Shown: positions 1 to 8,578, counted from the first letter of the stretch. The stretch is DNA of 64,000 nt from an uncultured Bacilli bacterium (GCA_947626565.1 CANQSQ010000002.1:1-64000), one strand, 5' to 3'. Made by a program: numbers and translations. Notes: generated from the sequence alone by a model not told the origin.

Positions 1-29
1 ACCAAATTATGATAATGGCCGAAAGGCGC

Positions 30-74
30 GAATTAAAATGAAATACAAAATATATTTCATTTTAATTCTTTTCT
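30..74. terminator. Intrinsic terminator-like inverted repeat at window start
   Basis: A perfect 16-bp AT-rich inverted repeat (30-45 against 53-68, 7-nt loop) is followed by a short T-rich tract. It probably ends a gene lying before the window. The complementary arms are A/T rich enough that it could work on either strand. Confidence 0.6.
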
Positions 75-106
75 TGTTCATACTAAGAATAAGAAAAGCA
101 CAAAAA

Positions 107-133
107 TTAGCACTTACTATTGACAAGTGCTAA
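107..133 (+). promoter_or_regulatory. CIRCE operator (HrcA binding site)
   Basis: TTAGCACTT, nine bases, then AAGTGCTAA: the arms are perfect inverted complements and match the CIRCE consensus (TTAGCACTC-N9-GAGTGCTAA) except at the innermost base pair. It overlaps the -35 of the hsp20 promoter, so HrcA binding would block transcription and heat would relieve it. The site is seen directly; control by HrcA is known from the element family. No hrcA gene is in the window. Confidence 0.9.
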
Positions 134-148
134 AAGTAGTGCTATATT
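120..148 (+). promoter_or_regulatory. Sigma-A promoter of hsp20
   Basis: TTGACA at 120-125 and TATATT at 143-148 are separated by 17 bp. The -35 box lies inside the CIRCE element, the usual arrangement for HrcA repression. Confidence 0.75.
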
Positions 149-178
149 ATAATTGTAATCGAAAGGAAGATGATTAAA

Positions 179-574
179 ATGGATTTAATACCAAGAAGAT
201 TTTATCTAGATGATGTATTTGATGATTTTATGAGTAGAAAGGCAGTAAATGGAATGAAATGTGATATTTACGAAAAAAATGGTGATTATCATATTGAAAT
301 GGATATGCCAGGATTTTCCAAAGAAGATATTACATTAGAGACTAATGATGGTTATTTAACTATTAAGGCTCAAAAAAATAATGAAGTAAATGAAGAAGAT
401 AATGATAAAAATTATATTCGTCGTGAGCGAAGTTACGGGGAATATGAAAGAAGCTTTTATTTAGGTGATTTAGATCAAGATAGTATTGATGCTTCATTTA
501 ATAATGGCGTTTTAAAAGTCGTTGTTCCTAAAAAAGAAACTGTTGATAATAAAAAGAAAATTGAAATTAAATAA
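179..574 (+). CDS. hsp20: Hsp20 / alpha-crystallin family small heat-shock chaperone
   Basis: ATP-independent holdase that binds unfolding cytosolic proteins during heat stress. The product is 131 aa, the normal size. The alpha-crystallin domain covers about residues 30-125, with the family signature A-S-F-N-N-G-V-L-K-V-V-V-P-K near the C-terminus, and a short charged tail follows. I chose ATG 179 because the Shine-Dalgarno (AAGGAAG, 163-169) lies 9 nt upstream; an in-frame ATG at 170 touches that sequence and would add only three residues. The gene is monocistronic, with its own promoter and CIRCE operator and a terminator just after it. Family assignment is secure. Confidence 0.93.
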   Translation: MDLIPRRFYLDDVFDDFMSRKAVNGMKCDIYEKNGDYHIEMDMPGFSKEDITLETNDGYLTIKAQKNNEVNEEDNDKNYIRRERSYGEYERSFYLGDLDQDSIDASFNNGVLKVVVPKKETVDNKKKIEIK

Positions 575-585
575 AAAATATAATT

Positions 586-616
586 AATCTCTAGAAAATT
601 CTAGAGATTTTTTTAG
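586..616 (+). terminator. Intrinsic terminator of hsp20
   Basis: An 11-bp stem (586-596 against 599-609, AATCTCTAGAA and its complement) is followed by a run of T residues, 12 nt after the hsp20 stop. Confidence 0.8.
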
Positions 617-639
617 GTAAAAATTTAAGTGATGAGAGG

Positions 640-668
640 GTACTATAATTAAGAATAGTACTTTTTTA
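640..668. terminator. Second terminator-like hairpin
   Basis: GTACTAT (640-646) pairs with ATAGTAC (655-661) and is followed by TTTTTT. It may be a back-up terminator or the end of an unrecognised short transcript. Between here and 750 I see no gene. Confidence 0.45.
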
Positions 669-753
669 ATGAATTTTGAATAAGACATTAAATATAAAGA
701 GGGTAATGCATATAATTAATTGTATATATGTCAAAAAATGACAATGTTTTTAA

Positions 754-783
754 TTGACAAAAACAAAGGAGTAGGAATATAAT
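754..783 (+). promoter_or_regulatory. Promoter for the lipoprotein / surface-protein pair
   Basis: TTGACA at 754-759 and TATAAT at 778-783, 18-bp spacer. It sits about 60 nt before the TTG start at 846. Confidence 0.7.
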
Positions 784-845
784 TTAGTTGAATGGAGAGA
801 CACTTGTTAGTACTTAAAAATAAGAAAAAAATTTGGTGATTAAAG

Positions 846-1220
846 TTGAAAAAAATAATACGTAGATGTTTTATTATACTTTTGATTTTATGTTTTCTTA
901 CAATACCCACAGCTTGTTCTAAAAAATTGTATCCTGAAGATATGCGGAATATTTTAACAGATAAAAAGCCCCTTAAAGTAAAAACAGATAAAGATAAAAT
1001 TTATCTTTCTTATGATTATCTTAGTATTTCAGATGTTAATAAAACAATTCGTACTTTAATGGATGATTATCATTATAAGATTACCAAAAAAGCAACTAAG
1101 GTTGATGGTGTAACTACATTTAGTATGACTAATACTAAAAAAGATAAAGGAATAAAAAAGGTGAAGTTTACTATTTATAAAAACAATAAAGTTAAAGTAG
1201 AATATTTTAAAGAAAGTTAA
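846..1220 (+). CDS. Small secreted protein, probable lipoprotein, unknown function
   Basis: The 124-aa product starts at TTG 846 behind a GGTGAT ribosome site; there is no better ATG. It has a basic N-terminus, a hydrophobic stretch (about residues 8-20) and a candidate lipobox cysteine at residue 24 (I-P-T-A-C). The residue at -3 is Pro rather than the usual Leu, so lipidation is probable but not certain. The mature part is lysine-rich with no domain I recognise. It lies 10 bp before the large surface-protein gene, shares its promoter, and may be exported with it. Confidence 0.6.
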   Translation: MKKIIRRCFIILLILCFLTIPTACSKKLYPEDMRNILTDKKPLKVKTDKDKIYLSYDYLSISDVNKTIRTLMDDYHYKITKKATKVDGVTTFSMTNTKKDKGIKKVKFTIYKNNKVKVEYFKES

Positions 1221-1230
1221 GGTGATTTAA

Positions 1231-4200
1231 ATGAGAAAAATATTTCAAAAGAAAATTATTTTGATTAGTCTTTTAACTATTGTTTTTGCAACGATGATTT
1301 GTTATTTAAATGTTGATGCAGCTAGTGCTGTAATTTATAATGCTAATGAATGGAGTACTTTTAAGGATAGGACAAAAGAAGATATTGCTAAAGAGTATTC
1401 TAAAGTATTAAAGGTAAGTGGTACTTATCGAAATGGTAAAAGTGATACTTATTATAAAGTAAAACCTTCAGATTCATCTCCTTATGAAAGTGGAGTACTA
1501 ACAGATGATACACTTGCTGTTATGTCTCAAATGGCCAATTATTATAGATATTTAGTTGGTGTTGAGCCATTAGCAAAATACGCTGAGCATTCAGATGTTT
1601 TACAAGCAGGTGCTTTGATTAGAACTTTTGATTTTAATCATCGTGTAAGTGATGATTATAAGCCAGATGATATGGATGAGGAACTTTGGACTAAAGGGAA
1701 GAATGCCCCTCATAATATCATAGCCCAGGGGTATAGTCCACGAGGAGCTATAACAGGTTGGATGAGTGAAGGATATAGTTCAATGGGTTGGGATACTCTT
1801 GGTCATAGAATGGCTATTATTAAAGCAACTCTTAGTGAACTAGAATTTGGTTACTCTGTAGATGTTGCGATTGGTGGTATGAAGGCCTTTAATAATAAGC
1901 AGTCTCTAGCTTTTAATGCTTTCCCAGCACCTGGATATATGCCAAATCAATTTGATGCTAAAGATAGTGCATGGTCAATAGAATTTAATAAAAGTAAGTT
2001 AAAATATAATAGTATTAATGATGTAACAGTTAAAGTTACTGATTTAAGTACTAATGAAAGTTATGATTGTACTGCAGCTAATCAAAAATTAAAAGAGTTA
2101 GATGGTGTTCTTGCTTTTGCACAACCTTCTAGTAGTTTATATTATAGGGAATATGAAGTAGGAGCTAAATTTAAAGTAGAAGTAACAGGTTTAGTTGACG
2201 TTAGTACTTCAAATCCTGCAGAAATAGTTTATACAACAGAATTTTTCGATGTTGATGAATATGCTGATTCATATGTTACATCTGCTTCTGTAAAAGATAG
2301 CTTAAATAATTTTAAATTAACATCTTCTATGCTAACGGAAGAAAATTTAGAGATATTAACACAAATTTTATCTAAAAAAGTTATCGTTAACACAGAAGGT
2401 GGTAGAAAAGCTACGTTAGATGTAGCAGGAGAATGGCAATTAGATACAGCAAATAAGAAATGGACAAATACTATAGATAAAACTAAGCTACCAGACTATA
2501 TAACAGATCCAGATAAAATTTTAGATAAACAATTAGAACTTAATTATGACGAAATAAATTACACTGGTTCATTTACTATTAGCCCATCAGCACCAACTGA
2601 AGGGGCAAGTGGTACTATGCGTATTTCAAAATACATGACGGGAAGATCTGATTTTAAAATTTATCAAGTAACGAAGAAGAGTAGAAGTAACAATTATAAT
2701 ATTGTTGAAAAATATAATAGTGAAACACCAAATGTTGAGAATAATGATTTTTATATTAGTGTAAATGTTGATTCTTTTAATAAAGACGATGCTGGTAAAT
2801 ATATTGCTATGTACTATGGAAGTTATGGAGGAACTTATATTGCTGGAATAAAAGATTTGGAAATTAAAGCAAAAGAAGTAAAATCCATTACGGTAACACC
2901 ACCAACAAAAAATACTTATAAAGTTGGTGAAGAGTTAGATGTAAAAGGCGGTAAGGTTCAAGTAGTTTATGAAGATGATTCGACTTCAGAAATTGATATG
3001 ACTGAAGCAATGGTTACAGATTTTTCAACTAAGAATAAAGGAATAACTGTTGCAACAGTAACATATGGAAATAAAACAGCTACTTTTGATAATTTAGTTG
3101 TTGGTTCTCCATCAAATTTAACTGCTGAATATGGAAAAACACTAAAAGATATAGAATTACCAACTGATGATTATGGAACTTATTCTTGGCAAGATGATCA
3201 AGATACTTCTGTTGGAAATATTGGTATGAGAACTTTTAAAGTAAAATATACACCAAAAGATACTAAATATAGTACTGTAGATGAAATAGAAGTAAAAGTT
3301 GAAGTAGTAAAAGCTACACCTAAGTATCAAACACCATTAACTTTAACAGCTACTTATGGTGATGTTTTAAGTAGTATAAAATTACCAACAGCTGATAATG
3401 GTACTTATGAGTTTGAACAATTATTATCAACAGAAGTTGGTAATGCTGGCATTAATGAAGATGATTTTACTGTTAAATTTACACCAAAAGATACGACAAA
3501 TTATAAAACAATTACTAATATTCCTGTTGTTTTAACAATTAAGAAAGCTATTCCTAGTTTTAATGTTCCTAAGAATTTAGAAGCTGGTTATGGGGATACT
3601 TTAAAAGATGTTAAACTTCCAAGTGGTTTTACTTGGAATGATGAAAATACTTCTGTAGGTGAAGTAGGTACACATTCATTTCCAGCAACTTATACACCAA
3701 AAGATACAGCAAATTATGAGATTGTAACGGATGTAGAAATTGAAGTTAAAGTTGATAAAGCTACTCCTGAATATGAAATACCTACAGGTTTAACAGCTAC
3801 TTATGGAAATACGTTAGCTGATGTTAAATTACCAGAAGCTACAAATGGTACTTATACTTGGAAAGATAATAAGACTACATCTGTTGGTAATGTTGGAAAA
3901 AATAAATTTGAAGTAATTTTTACTCCTAATGAATCAGAAACTTATCGTACTGTTACAATGGAAGTAGAGATAACAGTAGCTAAAGCAAATCCAAAATATG
4001 AAGTACCTTCAGGTTTAACGGCTACTTATGGAGATACGTTAGCTGATGTTAAATTACCACAAGCAACTAATGGTACTTATGAGTGGCAAGATAATGAAGA
4101 TACGAAAGTAGGTAATGCTGGAAAAAATAAATTTAAACTAAATTTTATTCCTAAAGACACAAATAATTATAATACTGTTGAAAATATTGAAGTAGAAATA

Positions 4201-6120
4201 ACAGTTGCTAAAGCTAATCCTGAATATAAAATACCAAATAACTTAACAGTTGAATATGGTAAGAAACTAGAAGATGTTTCTTTACCGGCTGAATTTAGTT
4301 GGTTAAATCCATCAGAATCAGTAGGAGAGGTAGGTAAAAAAGCCTTTAGTGCTACTTATACTCCTACAGATCAACAAAATTATAATAATGTTCAAGTAGA
4401 AATTCCACTTGAGGTAGTAAAAGCTACACCAAAATATGAAGTACCAACTAATTTAACAGCAACATATGGTGATACATTAGCTGATATAGAGTTACCAGTT
4501 CTTGAGAATGGTCGATTTGAGTTTGAAGCTATTTTGACAACCGAAGTAGGTAGAGCTGGTACTAATAAATTTTATTTAACATTTACACCAGTAGATCAAA
4601 AGAATTATAAAACGGTTGAACATATTGAAGTAACAATTTTAGTTAAGAAAGCTAAGGGTGAAAAAGTTGAAATTCCAACTCTTGATGAAGTAGTTTATAA
4701 TCCAAATAAGCATTTAGCAGATATTGATTTACCAGAACATTGGCAATGGGCTGATCCAACAATTGTTCCAACTGTAGTAAATAGTGGTTATCAAGCAATT
4801 TATACACCTGAGGATGCTAATAATTATGATTATTCAGATCAAGATTTAAAACCAATTTTAACGCTTGTTGTTAAAAAAGCTAAGCCAGAATATGCTTTGC
4901 CAGTATTAACAGCTTATAAAAATGAAACATTAAATGATGTGGTATTACCAGAATTATCAAATGGAAAATTCTCATGGCAAGATAGTTTGAGTACCCCAGT
5001 AGGAGATGTTGGAACTCGTAAATTTAAAGTTACATTTACTCCAAATGATACTGATAACTATGAAATAATTACGGATATTGAAGCTACTATTGAAGTTGGT
5101 AAGTTAAGACCATCTTATACTGTTCCAACTGGTTTAAGAGCAACATATGGCGATACATTAGAAAGTGTTGTGTTACCAGAAGGATTTACTTGGAATACAC
5201 CAGAAGCATTGGTTGGAGATGCTGGAGAACATATTTTCTTAGCAACATTTACACCAACAGATACAGAAAATTATAGTAGTGTTACTAATATTGAAGTAAA
5301 GGTCATAGTTGATAAGAAAAAGGCAGAAGCAATAGTTGTTCCTGTAATTGATGAAGTAGGTTATGATCCTAATCGTACATTAGCTGATATTACGTTACCA
5401 GAACATTGGCAATGGGCAGATTCAACAATTGTACCAACAGTAGGTAATGCTGGATATCAAGCAATTTATACACCAGATGATGCTAATAATTATGATTATT
5501 CTGAACAAAATTTAACACCATTTATTAAAGTTCCAGTAAAGAAAGCTGATCCAAATTATACAGTACCTAGTAATTTACAAGTAGAATGGGGAAGTACATT
5601 AGCTGATTTACAATTACCAAATGGCTTTAGTTTACAAGGTGATACTGATCAGTTAGTAGGTGAAATAGGTACTAGAAAGGTTACTTTAACATATACACCT
5701 GATGATACAAATAATTATAATGTAGTTACAGATATTGAAGTATCAATAACTATTACAAAGGCAACTTTGAAGGTAAAGACTCCAGATGATATTAGTGTTC
5801 AATTAAGTGATGGTTTAAAATTAGCAGATCTTGTTTTACCAGAGGGATATAGATGGTTAGATCCAGATATGGTACTTACTTCTTCTGGTTTATATCAAGT
5901 AGTTTATACTCCAGAAGATACTGAACATTATGCTGATATAATTACATATGTTAAAGTAAATGTTATATCTGATACTATTTCAAATAGAGAAGTTGATAAT
6001 AATGAAGCTATACCAAATACGGTAGATGGTATTTTTAAATATTTTGTACTAGCAATTATGTCGTTAATATCTATTACTAGAGTTGCTTGGTTAATGAGAA
6101 AAGATTCCAAAGCTCTATAA
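1231..6120 (+). CDS. Giant surface protein: CAP/SCP domain plus 13 Ig-like repeats and C-terminal membrane anchor
   Basis: 1629 aa. An N-terminal signal peptide (about 1-32) is followed by a CAP/SCP-like (cysteine-rich secretory protein) domain near residues 75-235, containing the conserved His and Glu-rich helices. About residues 550-627 form a Big_3-type bacterial Ig-like domain. Residues about 628-1585 hold thirteen repeats of about 70-78 residues, each built on the pattern P-x-L-T-A-T-Y-G-D-T-L-x-D-V-x-L-P ... Y-T-P-x-D-x-x-N-Y. The C-terminus has one membrane helix (about 1603-1622) and a short basic tail, with no LPXTG motif, so anchoring is by the membrane and not by the sortase encoded later. 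The repeats probably form a rod that holds the CAP domain beyond the wall. An adhesin or stalk role is inference. Confidence 0.8.
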   Translation: MRKIFQKKIILISLLTIVFATMICYLNVDAASAVIYNANEWSTFKDRTKEDIAKEYSKVLKVSGTYRNGKSDTYYKVKPSDSSPYESGVLTDDTLAVMSQMANYYRYLVGVEPLAKYAEHSDVLQAGALIRTFDFNHRVSDDYKPDDMDEELWTKGKNAPHNIIAQGYSPRGAITGWMSEGYSSMGWDTLGHRMAIIKATLSELEFGYSVDVAIGGMKAFNNKQSLAFNAFPAPGYMPNQFDAKDSAWSIEFNKSKLKYNSINDVTVKVTDLSTNESYDCTAANQKLKELDGVLAFAQPSSSLYYREYEVGAKFKVEVTGLVDVSTSNPAEIVYTTEFFDVDEYADSYVTSASVKDSLNNFKLTSSMLTEENLEILTQILSKKVIVNTEGGRKATLDVAGEWQLDTANKKWTNTIDKTKLPDYITDPDKILDKQLELNYDEINYTGSFTISPSAPTEGASGTMRISKYMTGRSDFKIYQVTKKSRSNNYNIVEKYNSETPNVENNDFYISVNVDSFNKDDAGKYIAMYYGSYGGTYIAGIKDLEIKAKEVKSITVTPPTKNTYKVGEELDVKGGKVQVVYEDDSTSEIDMTEAMVTDFSTKNKGITVATVTYGNKTATFDNLVVGSPSNLTAEYGKTLKDIELPTDDYGTYSWQDDQDTSVGNIGMRTFKVKYTPKDTKYSTVDEIEVKVEVVKATPKYQTPLTLTATYGDVLSSIKLPTADNGTYEFEQLLSTEVGNAGINEDDFTVKFTPKDTTNYKTITNIPVVLTIKKAIPSFNVPKNLEAGYGDTLKDVKLPSGFTWNDENTSVGEVGTHSFPATYTPKDTANYEIVTDVEIEVKVDKATPEYEIPTGLTATYGNTLADVKLPEATNGTYTWKDNKTTSVGNVGKNKFEVIFTPNESETYRTVTMEVEITVAKANPKYEVPSGLTATYGDTLADVKLPQATNGTYEWQDNEDTKVGNAGKNKFKLNFIPKDTNNYNTVENIEVEITVAKANPEYKIPNNLTVEYGKKLEDVSLPAEFSWLNPSESVGEVGKKAFSATYTPTDQQNYNNVQVEIPLEVVKATPKYEVPTNLTATYGDTLADIELPVLENGRFEFEAILTTEVGRAGTNKFYLTFTPVDQKNYKTVEHIEVTILVKKAKGEKVEIPTLDEVVYNPNKHLADIDLPEHWQWADPTIVPTVVNSGYQAIYTPEDANNYDYSDQDLKPILTLVVKKAKPEYALPVLTAYKNETLNDVVLPELSNGKFSWQDSLSTPVGDVGTRKFKVTFTPNDTDNYEIITDIEATIEVGKLRPSYTVPTGLRATYGDTLESVVLPEGFTWNTPEALVGDAGEHIFLATFTPTDTENYSSVTNIEVKVIVDKKKAEAIVVPVIDEVGYDPNRTLADITLPEHWQWADSTIVPTVGNAGYQAIYTPDDANNYDYSEQNLTPFIKVPVKKADPNYTVPSNLQVEWGSTLADLQLPNGFSLQGDTDQLVGEIGTRKVTLTYTPDDTNNYNVVTDIEVSITITKATLKVKTPDDISVQLSDGLKLADLVLPEGYRWLDPDMVLTSSGLYQVVYTPEDTEHYADIITYVKVNVISDTISNREVDNNEAIPNTVDGIFKYFVLAIMSLISITRVAWLMRKDSKAL
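3103..5970 (+). repeat. Thirteen tandem Ig-like coding repeats (about 210-235 bp each)
   Basis: Direct coding repeats inside the giant surface gene. Copies share short protein motifs (ATYGDTL, DVKLP, YTPKDT-NY) but have diverged in DNA. Copies 8 and 11 form a distinct subtype with a W-Q-W-A-D motif and are more like each other than like their neighbours. Recombination between copies could change length between strains. Confidence 0.85.
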
Positions 6121-6212
6121 TAGTAAATATTTGAGAAAATAAAAATTAAAAGTATAGTAATAATTTAATAACAATTAAGAATAACTTATTTAAAAAAATG
6201 GTATCAAAATAG

Positions 6213-6248
6213 TATGTCAAGGTAGATTCCTTGGCATACATTTTGTTT
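6213..6248 (+). terminator. Intrinsic terminator after the surface-protein gene
   Basis: TATGTCAAGG (6213-6222) pairs with CCTTGGCATA (6229-6238), with one G-T wobble, and is followed by a T-rich tract. The stretch from here to 6383 is AT-rich and shows nothing I can name. Confidence 0.65.
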
Positions 6249-6383
6249 GGAAGTAAAAATTAATTATAAGTAATTTTGGTATATGCTTTAGTACATTTTA
6301 TTTTGAAATTAAAAGGTAATGATGAGATTATTTGTATAAAAAATTAAAATGAATAAAAAAATAAAATTTGAAGTGATAAGCTA

Positions 6384-6412
6384 TTGACTTTAACTTTTAA
6401 AAGGTGTACCAT
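6384..6412 (+). promoter_or_regulatory. Promoter of the relA leader
   Basis: TTGACT at 6384-6389, a 17-bp spacer, then TACCAT at 6407-6412. Transcription from here would cover the small ORF and terminator at 6442-6620 before reaching relA. Confidence 0.5.
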
Positions 6413-6441
6413 ATTTGAAAATTAGTTTTGGAGTGATAGCT

Positions 6442-6585
6442 ATGGAAAGTGAATATAAATATCTATCTTTGTCTAATGGGATTGATTTTCAATCCATAAA
6501 AAGTGACATATGTTGCTGTAGAGATTTTTGTTTATGCTATCATTGGGCTTTAAAACAATTAATAAATGTTTTAGTAGGTGTCTAG
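6442..6585 (+). CDS. 47-aa Cys-rich small ORF, possible leader peptide
   Basis: ATG 6442 has a good ribosome site (GGAGTGA) and is read to TAG at 6583-6585. The predicted peptide has a tight cysteine cluster in its centre (I-C-C-C-R-D-F-C-L-C-Y) and no signal peptide. Its stop codon lies inside the 5' arm of the terminator at 6576-6615, and relA begins 52 nt later. This layout resembles a transcription-attenuation leader, in which translation across the 5' arm affects whether the hairpin forms. A free-standing metal- or thiol-binding mini-protein is an alternative. No family is recognised. Confidence 0.4.
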   Translation: MESEYKYLSLSNGIDFQSIKSDICCCRDFCLCYHWALKQLINVLVGV

Positions 6586-6620
6586 AAGCTATTGTGCTTT
6601 TTAGATGCCTTTTTTGTTTT
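6576..6620 (+). terminator. Terminator / possible attenuator before relA
   Basis: A stem of about 14 bp with wobbles and one bulge (6576-6589 against 6596-6610) is followed by TTTTTGTTTT. It ends the short leader transcript or attenuates relA. Confidence 0.7.
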
Positions 6621-6637
6621 AAGTAAGGAGGATTTTT

Positions 6638-8077
6638 ATGAAAGAATTGTGTTTGAATGATTTATTAGATTTAGTGGAAGAATATAATCCAGAAGGAAAA
6701 GAAAAAATAAAAAAGGCGTATGAATATGCTGAACATTTACATGAAGGACAAATGCGACAAAGTGGTGAACCTTATATAAGTCATCCATTAAATGTTGCAT
6801 ATATACTAGCTGAAATGCATGCTGATACTGACACTATTTGTGCAGGACTTTTACATGATACATTGGAAGATACAATTATCACAAAAGAGGATATTGCACA
6901 TGATTTTAATCCAGAAATTGCTAATCTAGTGGATGGAGTTACAAAAATTAGTAAATTAAATTTTTCTACTAAACAAGATCAGATTATGGCAAATACAAGA
7001 AAAATAATTACGGGAATTACAGATGATGTTAGAATAATTATTATAAAATTAGCTGATAGAATGCATAATATGAGAACATTACAATTTAAATCCGAATTTA
7101 AACAAAAAGAAAACTCTATGGAAACAATGGATATATTTGTACCACTGGCTTATTATATAGGGGCATATAGAATTAAATCAGAATTAGAAGATTTATCACT
7201 TAAATATTTGTATCCAGATAAATATAAAAGAATAGAGAACATTAAATTAAGGGTGGAAGATGATAGTAAACATTGTTTAAATGAAATGCTTAGGACGATA
7301 AATTCTGTACTTGATAATCATTATATACCGCATGATATAAAAGTAAGAACAAAAAATATTTATGGTATATATAAAAGATTAGAACAAGGTAATAAATTAT
7401 CAGATATCCATGATTTATTATCATTAAAAATAATGGTTGATTCTATTGCGGATTGTTATTTAACATTAGGTTGTATTCATTCAAAATATCATCCAATAAA
7501 TGATAAATTTAAAGACTATATATTTAATCCTAAAACAAATATGTATCGATCATTACATACAACGGTTTTTGGGGAAGATGATAGATTAGTTCAAACACAA
7601 ATAAGGACATTTGATATGGATAAAATTGCTTCTTTTGGATTAACAGCATATTGGGATATTGAAAAAGGTAATGCAAGAGATGTTATGCAGGAAGATTTAA
7701 AACAAAAATATCAATTTTTTAAATCATTGGTTGAAATTAATAGTATGTTTGGTGATAATCAAGAGTTTGTTCGTCAAGTAAAGTCGGAGTTATTTTCTGA
7801 TAAAATATATGTTTATACGACAAAAGGAGATATAATTGAACTTCCAAAAGGTTCAACGGTAATAGATTTTGCCTATAAAATTCATTCTGATTTAGGTAAT
7901 ACTATGGTATCAGCAGTTGTAAATGATAAAGTTGTTGGTCCAGAACATGAATTGAAAACTAAGGATAGAGTTAGAATTATTACCGATGTATTATCATATG
8001 GTCCAAGAGAGGAGTGGCTTGATAAAGTACAAACGACAAAGGCAAAACGAAAGATTAAGGAGTTTAATAAAAAATAA
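6638..8077 (+). CDS. relA: RelA/SpoT-family (p)ppGpp synthetase/hydrolase, short form
   Basis: Makes and probably breaks down the stringent-response alarmone (p)ppGpp. The 479-aa product has an N-terminal HD hydrolase domain (about 20-180; H-D-T-L-E-D motif and the L-A-D-R-M-H-N-M-R-T motif), a RelA synthetase domain (about 230-345; Y-x-I-Y-K-R-L, K-F-K-D-Y-I, N-M-Y-R-S-L-H-T-T) and a TGS domain (about 385-450). Long RSH enzymes are about 730 aa; the region after TGS (helical, zinc-finger and ACT domains used for ribosome sensing and control) is absent and the ORF ends cleanly. Both active sites look intact. A strong AAGGAGG site precedes ATG 6638. Confidence 0.88.
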   Translation: MKELCLNDLLDLVEEYNPEGKEKIKKAYEYAEHLHEGQMRQSGEPYISHPLNVAYILAEMHADTDTICAGLLHDTLEDTIITKEDIAHDFNPEIANLVDGVTKISKLNFSTKQDQIMANTRKIITGITDDVRIIIIKLADRMHNMRTLQFKSEFKQKENSMETMDIFVPLAYYIGAYRIKSELEDLSLKYLYPDKYKRIENIKLRVEDDSKHCLNEMLRTINSVLDNHYIPHDIKVRTKNIYGIYKRLEQGNKLSDIHDLLSLKIMVDSIADCYLTLGCIHSKYHPINDKFKDYIFNPKTNMYRSLHTTVFGEDDRLVQTQIRTFDMDKIASFGLTAYWDIEKGNARDVMQEDLKQKYQFFKSLVEINSMFGDNQEFVRQVKSELFSDKIYVYTTKGDIIELPKGSTVIDFAYKIHSDLGNTMVSAVVNDKVVGPEHELKTKDRVRIITDVLSYGPREEWLDKVQTTKAKRKIKEFNKK

Positions 8078-8146
8078 TAGACAATTTTTATACTTTTTTG
8101 AGAGTTATTAATGGTTTTTGCTAGCACTATTTATAGTAGAACCTAT

Positions 8147-8173
8147 AAAAAAGTGTGATTGGCACTTTTTTTA
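8147..8173 (+). terminator. Intrinsic terminator after relA
   Basis: AAAAAGTG pairs with CACTTTTT across a 7-nt loop, ending in a T run. It lies about 70 nt past the relA stop. Confidence 0.75.
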
Positions 8174-8216
8174 TTTGGAAAAAACATATATAATATGTTT
8201 TAAGTGGAGATGTGTA

Positions 8217-8266
8217 ATGAAAAAAGTTAAAGCTAAGGATTTTTAGGTAAAGAAGTAGAGGTTATA
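8217..8266 (+). other. Frameshifted N-terminal coding segment of the pyrophosphatase-like gene
   Basis: ATG 8217, with a GGAGATG ribosome site 7 nt before it, reads M-K-K-V-K-A-K-D-F and then stops at TAG 8244. The +1 frame continues directly as L-G-K-E-V-E-V-I-M-D-R-P-L-G-S into the downstream ORF, which is what this family is expected to look like. One extra T in the five-T run at 8240-8244 would restore a single continuous protein. The cause is a one-base deletion, a sequencing or assembly error in a homopolymer, or a real frameshift site. Confidence 0.7.
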
Positions 8267-8557
8267 ATGGATAGACCTCTGGGAAGTAGGCATCCAAAAC
8301 ATGGTTTTTTGTGTTTACTTAATTATGGATATATTGAAAATACATTAAGTGATGATGGTGAAGAATTAGATGCTTACGTATTAGGATGTTTTGAACCAGT
8401 TGAAAAGTTTACGGGAAAAGTAATTGCTTATATTTATCGAAAAAATGATAATGATGATAAGTTTATTTTTTCTAATAAGGATTATACAGATGAACAAATT
8501 AAAGCTTTAACGGAATTTCAGGAACGTTATTTTGATTCCATTATAATTAGAAAATAG
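8267..8557 (+). CDS. Small inorganic-pyrophosphatase-like protein (apparent 5' frameshift)
   Basis: The 96-aa frame from ATG 8267 carries the family core: D-R-P-L-G-S, N-Y-G-Y-I, and an acidic D-D-G-E-E-L-D motif that parallels the metal-binding D-G-D-P-L-D of soluble pyrophosphatases. The family has about 15 more N-terminal residues, and these are encoded just upstream in another frame (8217-8266). A weak GAGG sequence 5 nt before ATG 8267 might permit internal initiation, but the first strand of the fold would be lost. Function as a pyrophosphatase is inferred from the motif only. It stands 21 bp before an adenylate-forming enzyme, whose reaction releases PPi. Confidence 0.65.
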   Translation: MDRPLGSRHPKHGFLCLLNYGYIENTLSDDGEELDAYVLGCFEPVEKFTGKVIAYIYRKNDNDDKFIFSNKDYTDEQIKALTEFQERYFDSIIIRK

Positions 8558-8578
8558 CTGTTTTAGGGGGGAAATATT

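Noticed and set aside
3103-5970. Regular repeats that could suggest a CRISPR array or other non-coding repeat
   Set aside because: The unit is about 210-235 bp, fully in frame and translated into related Ig-like domains; there are no short identical repeats with spacers.
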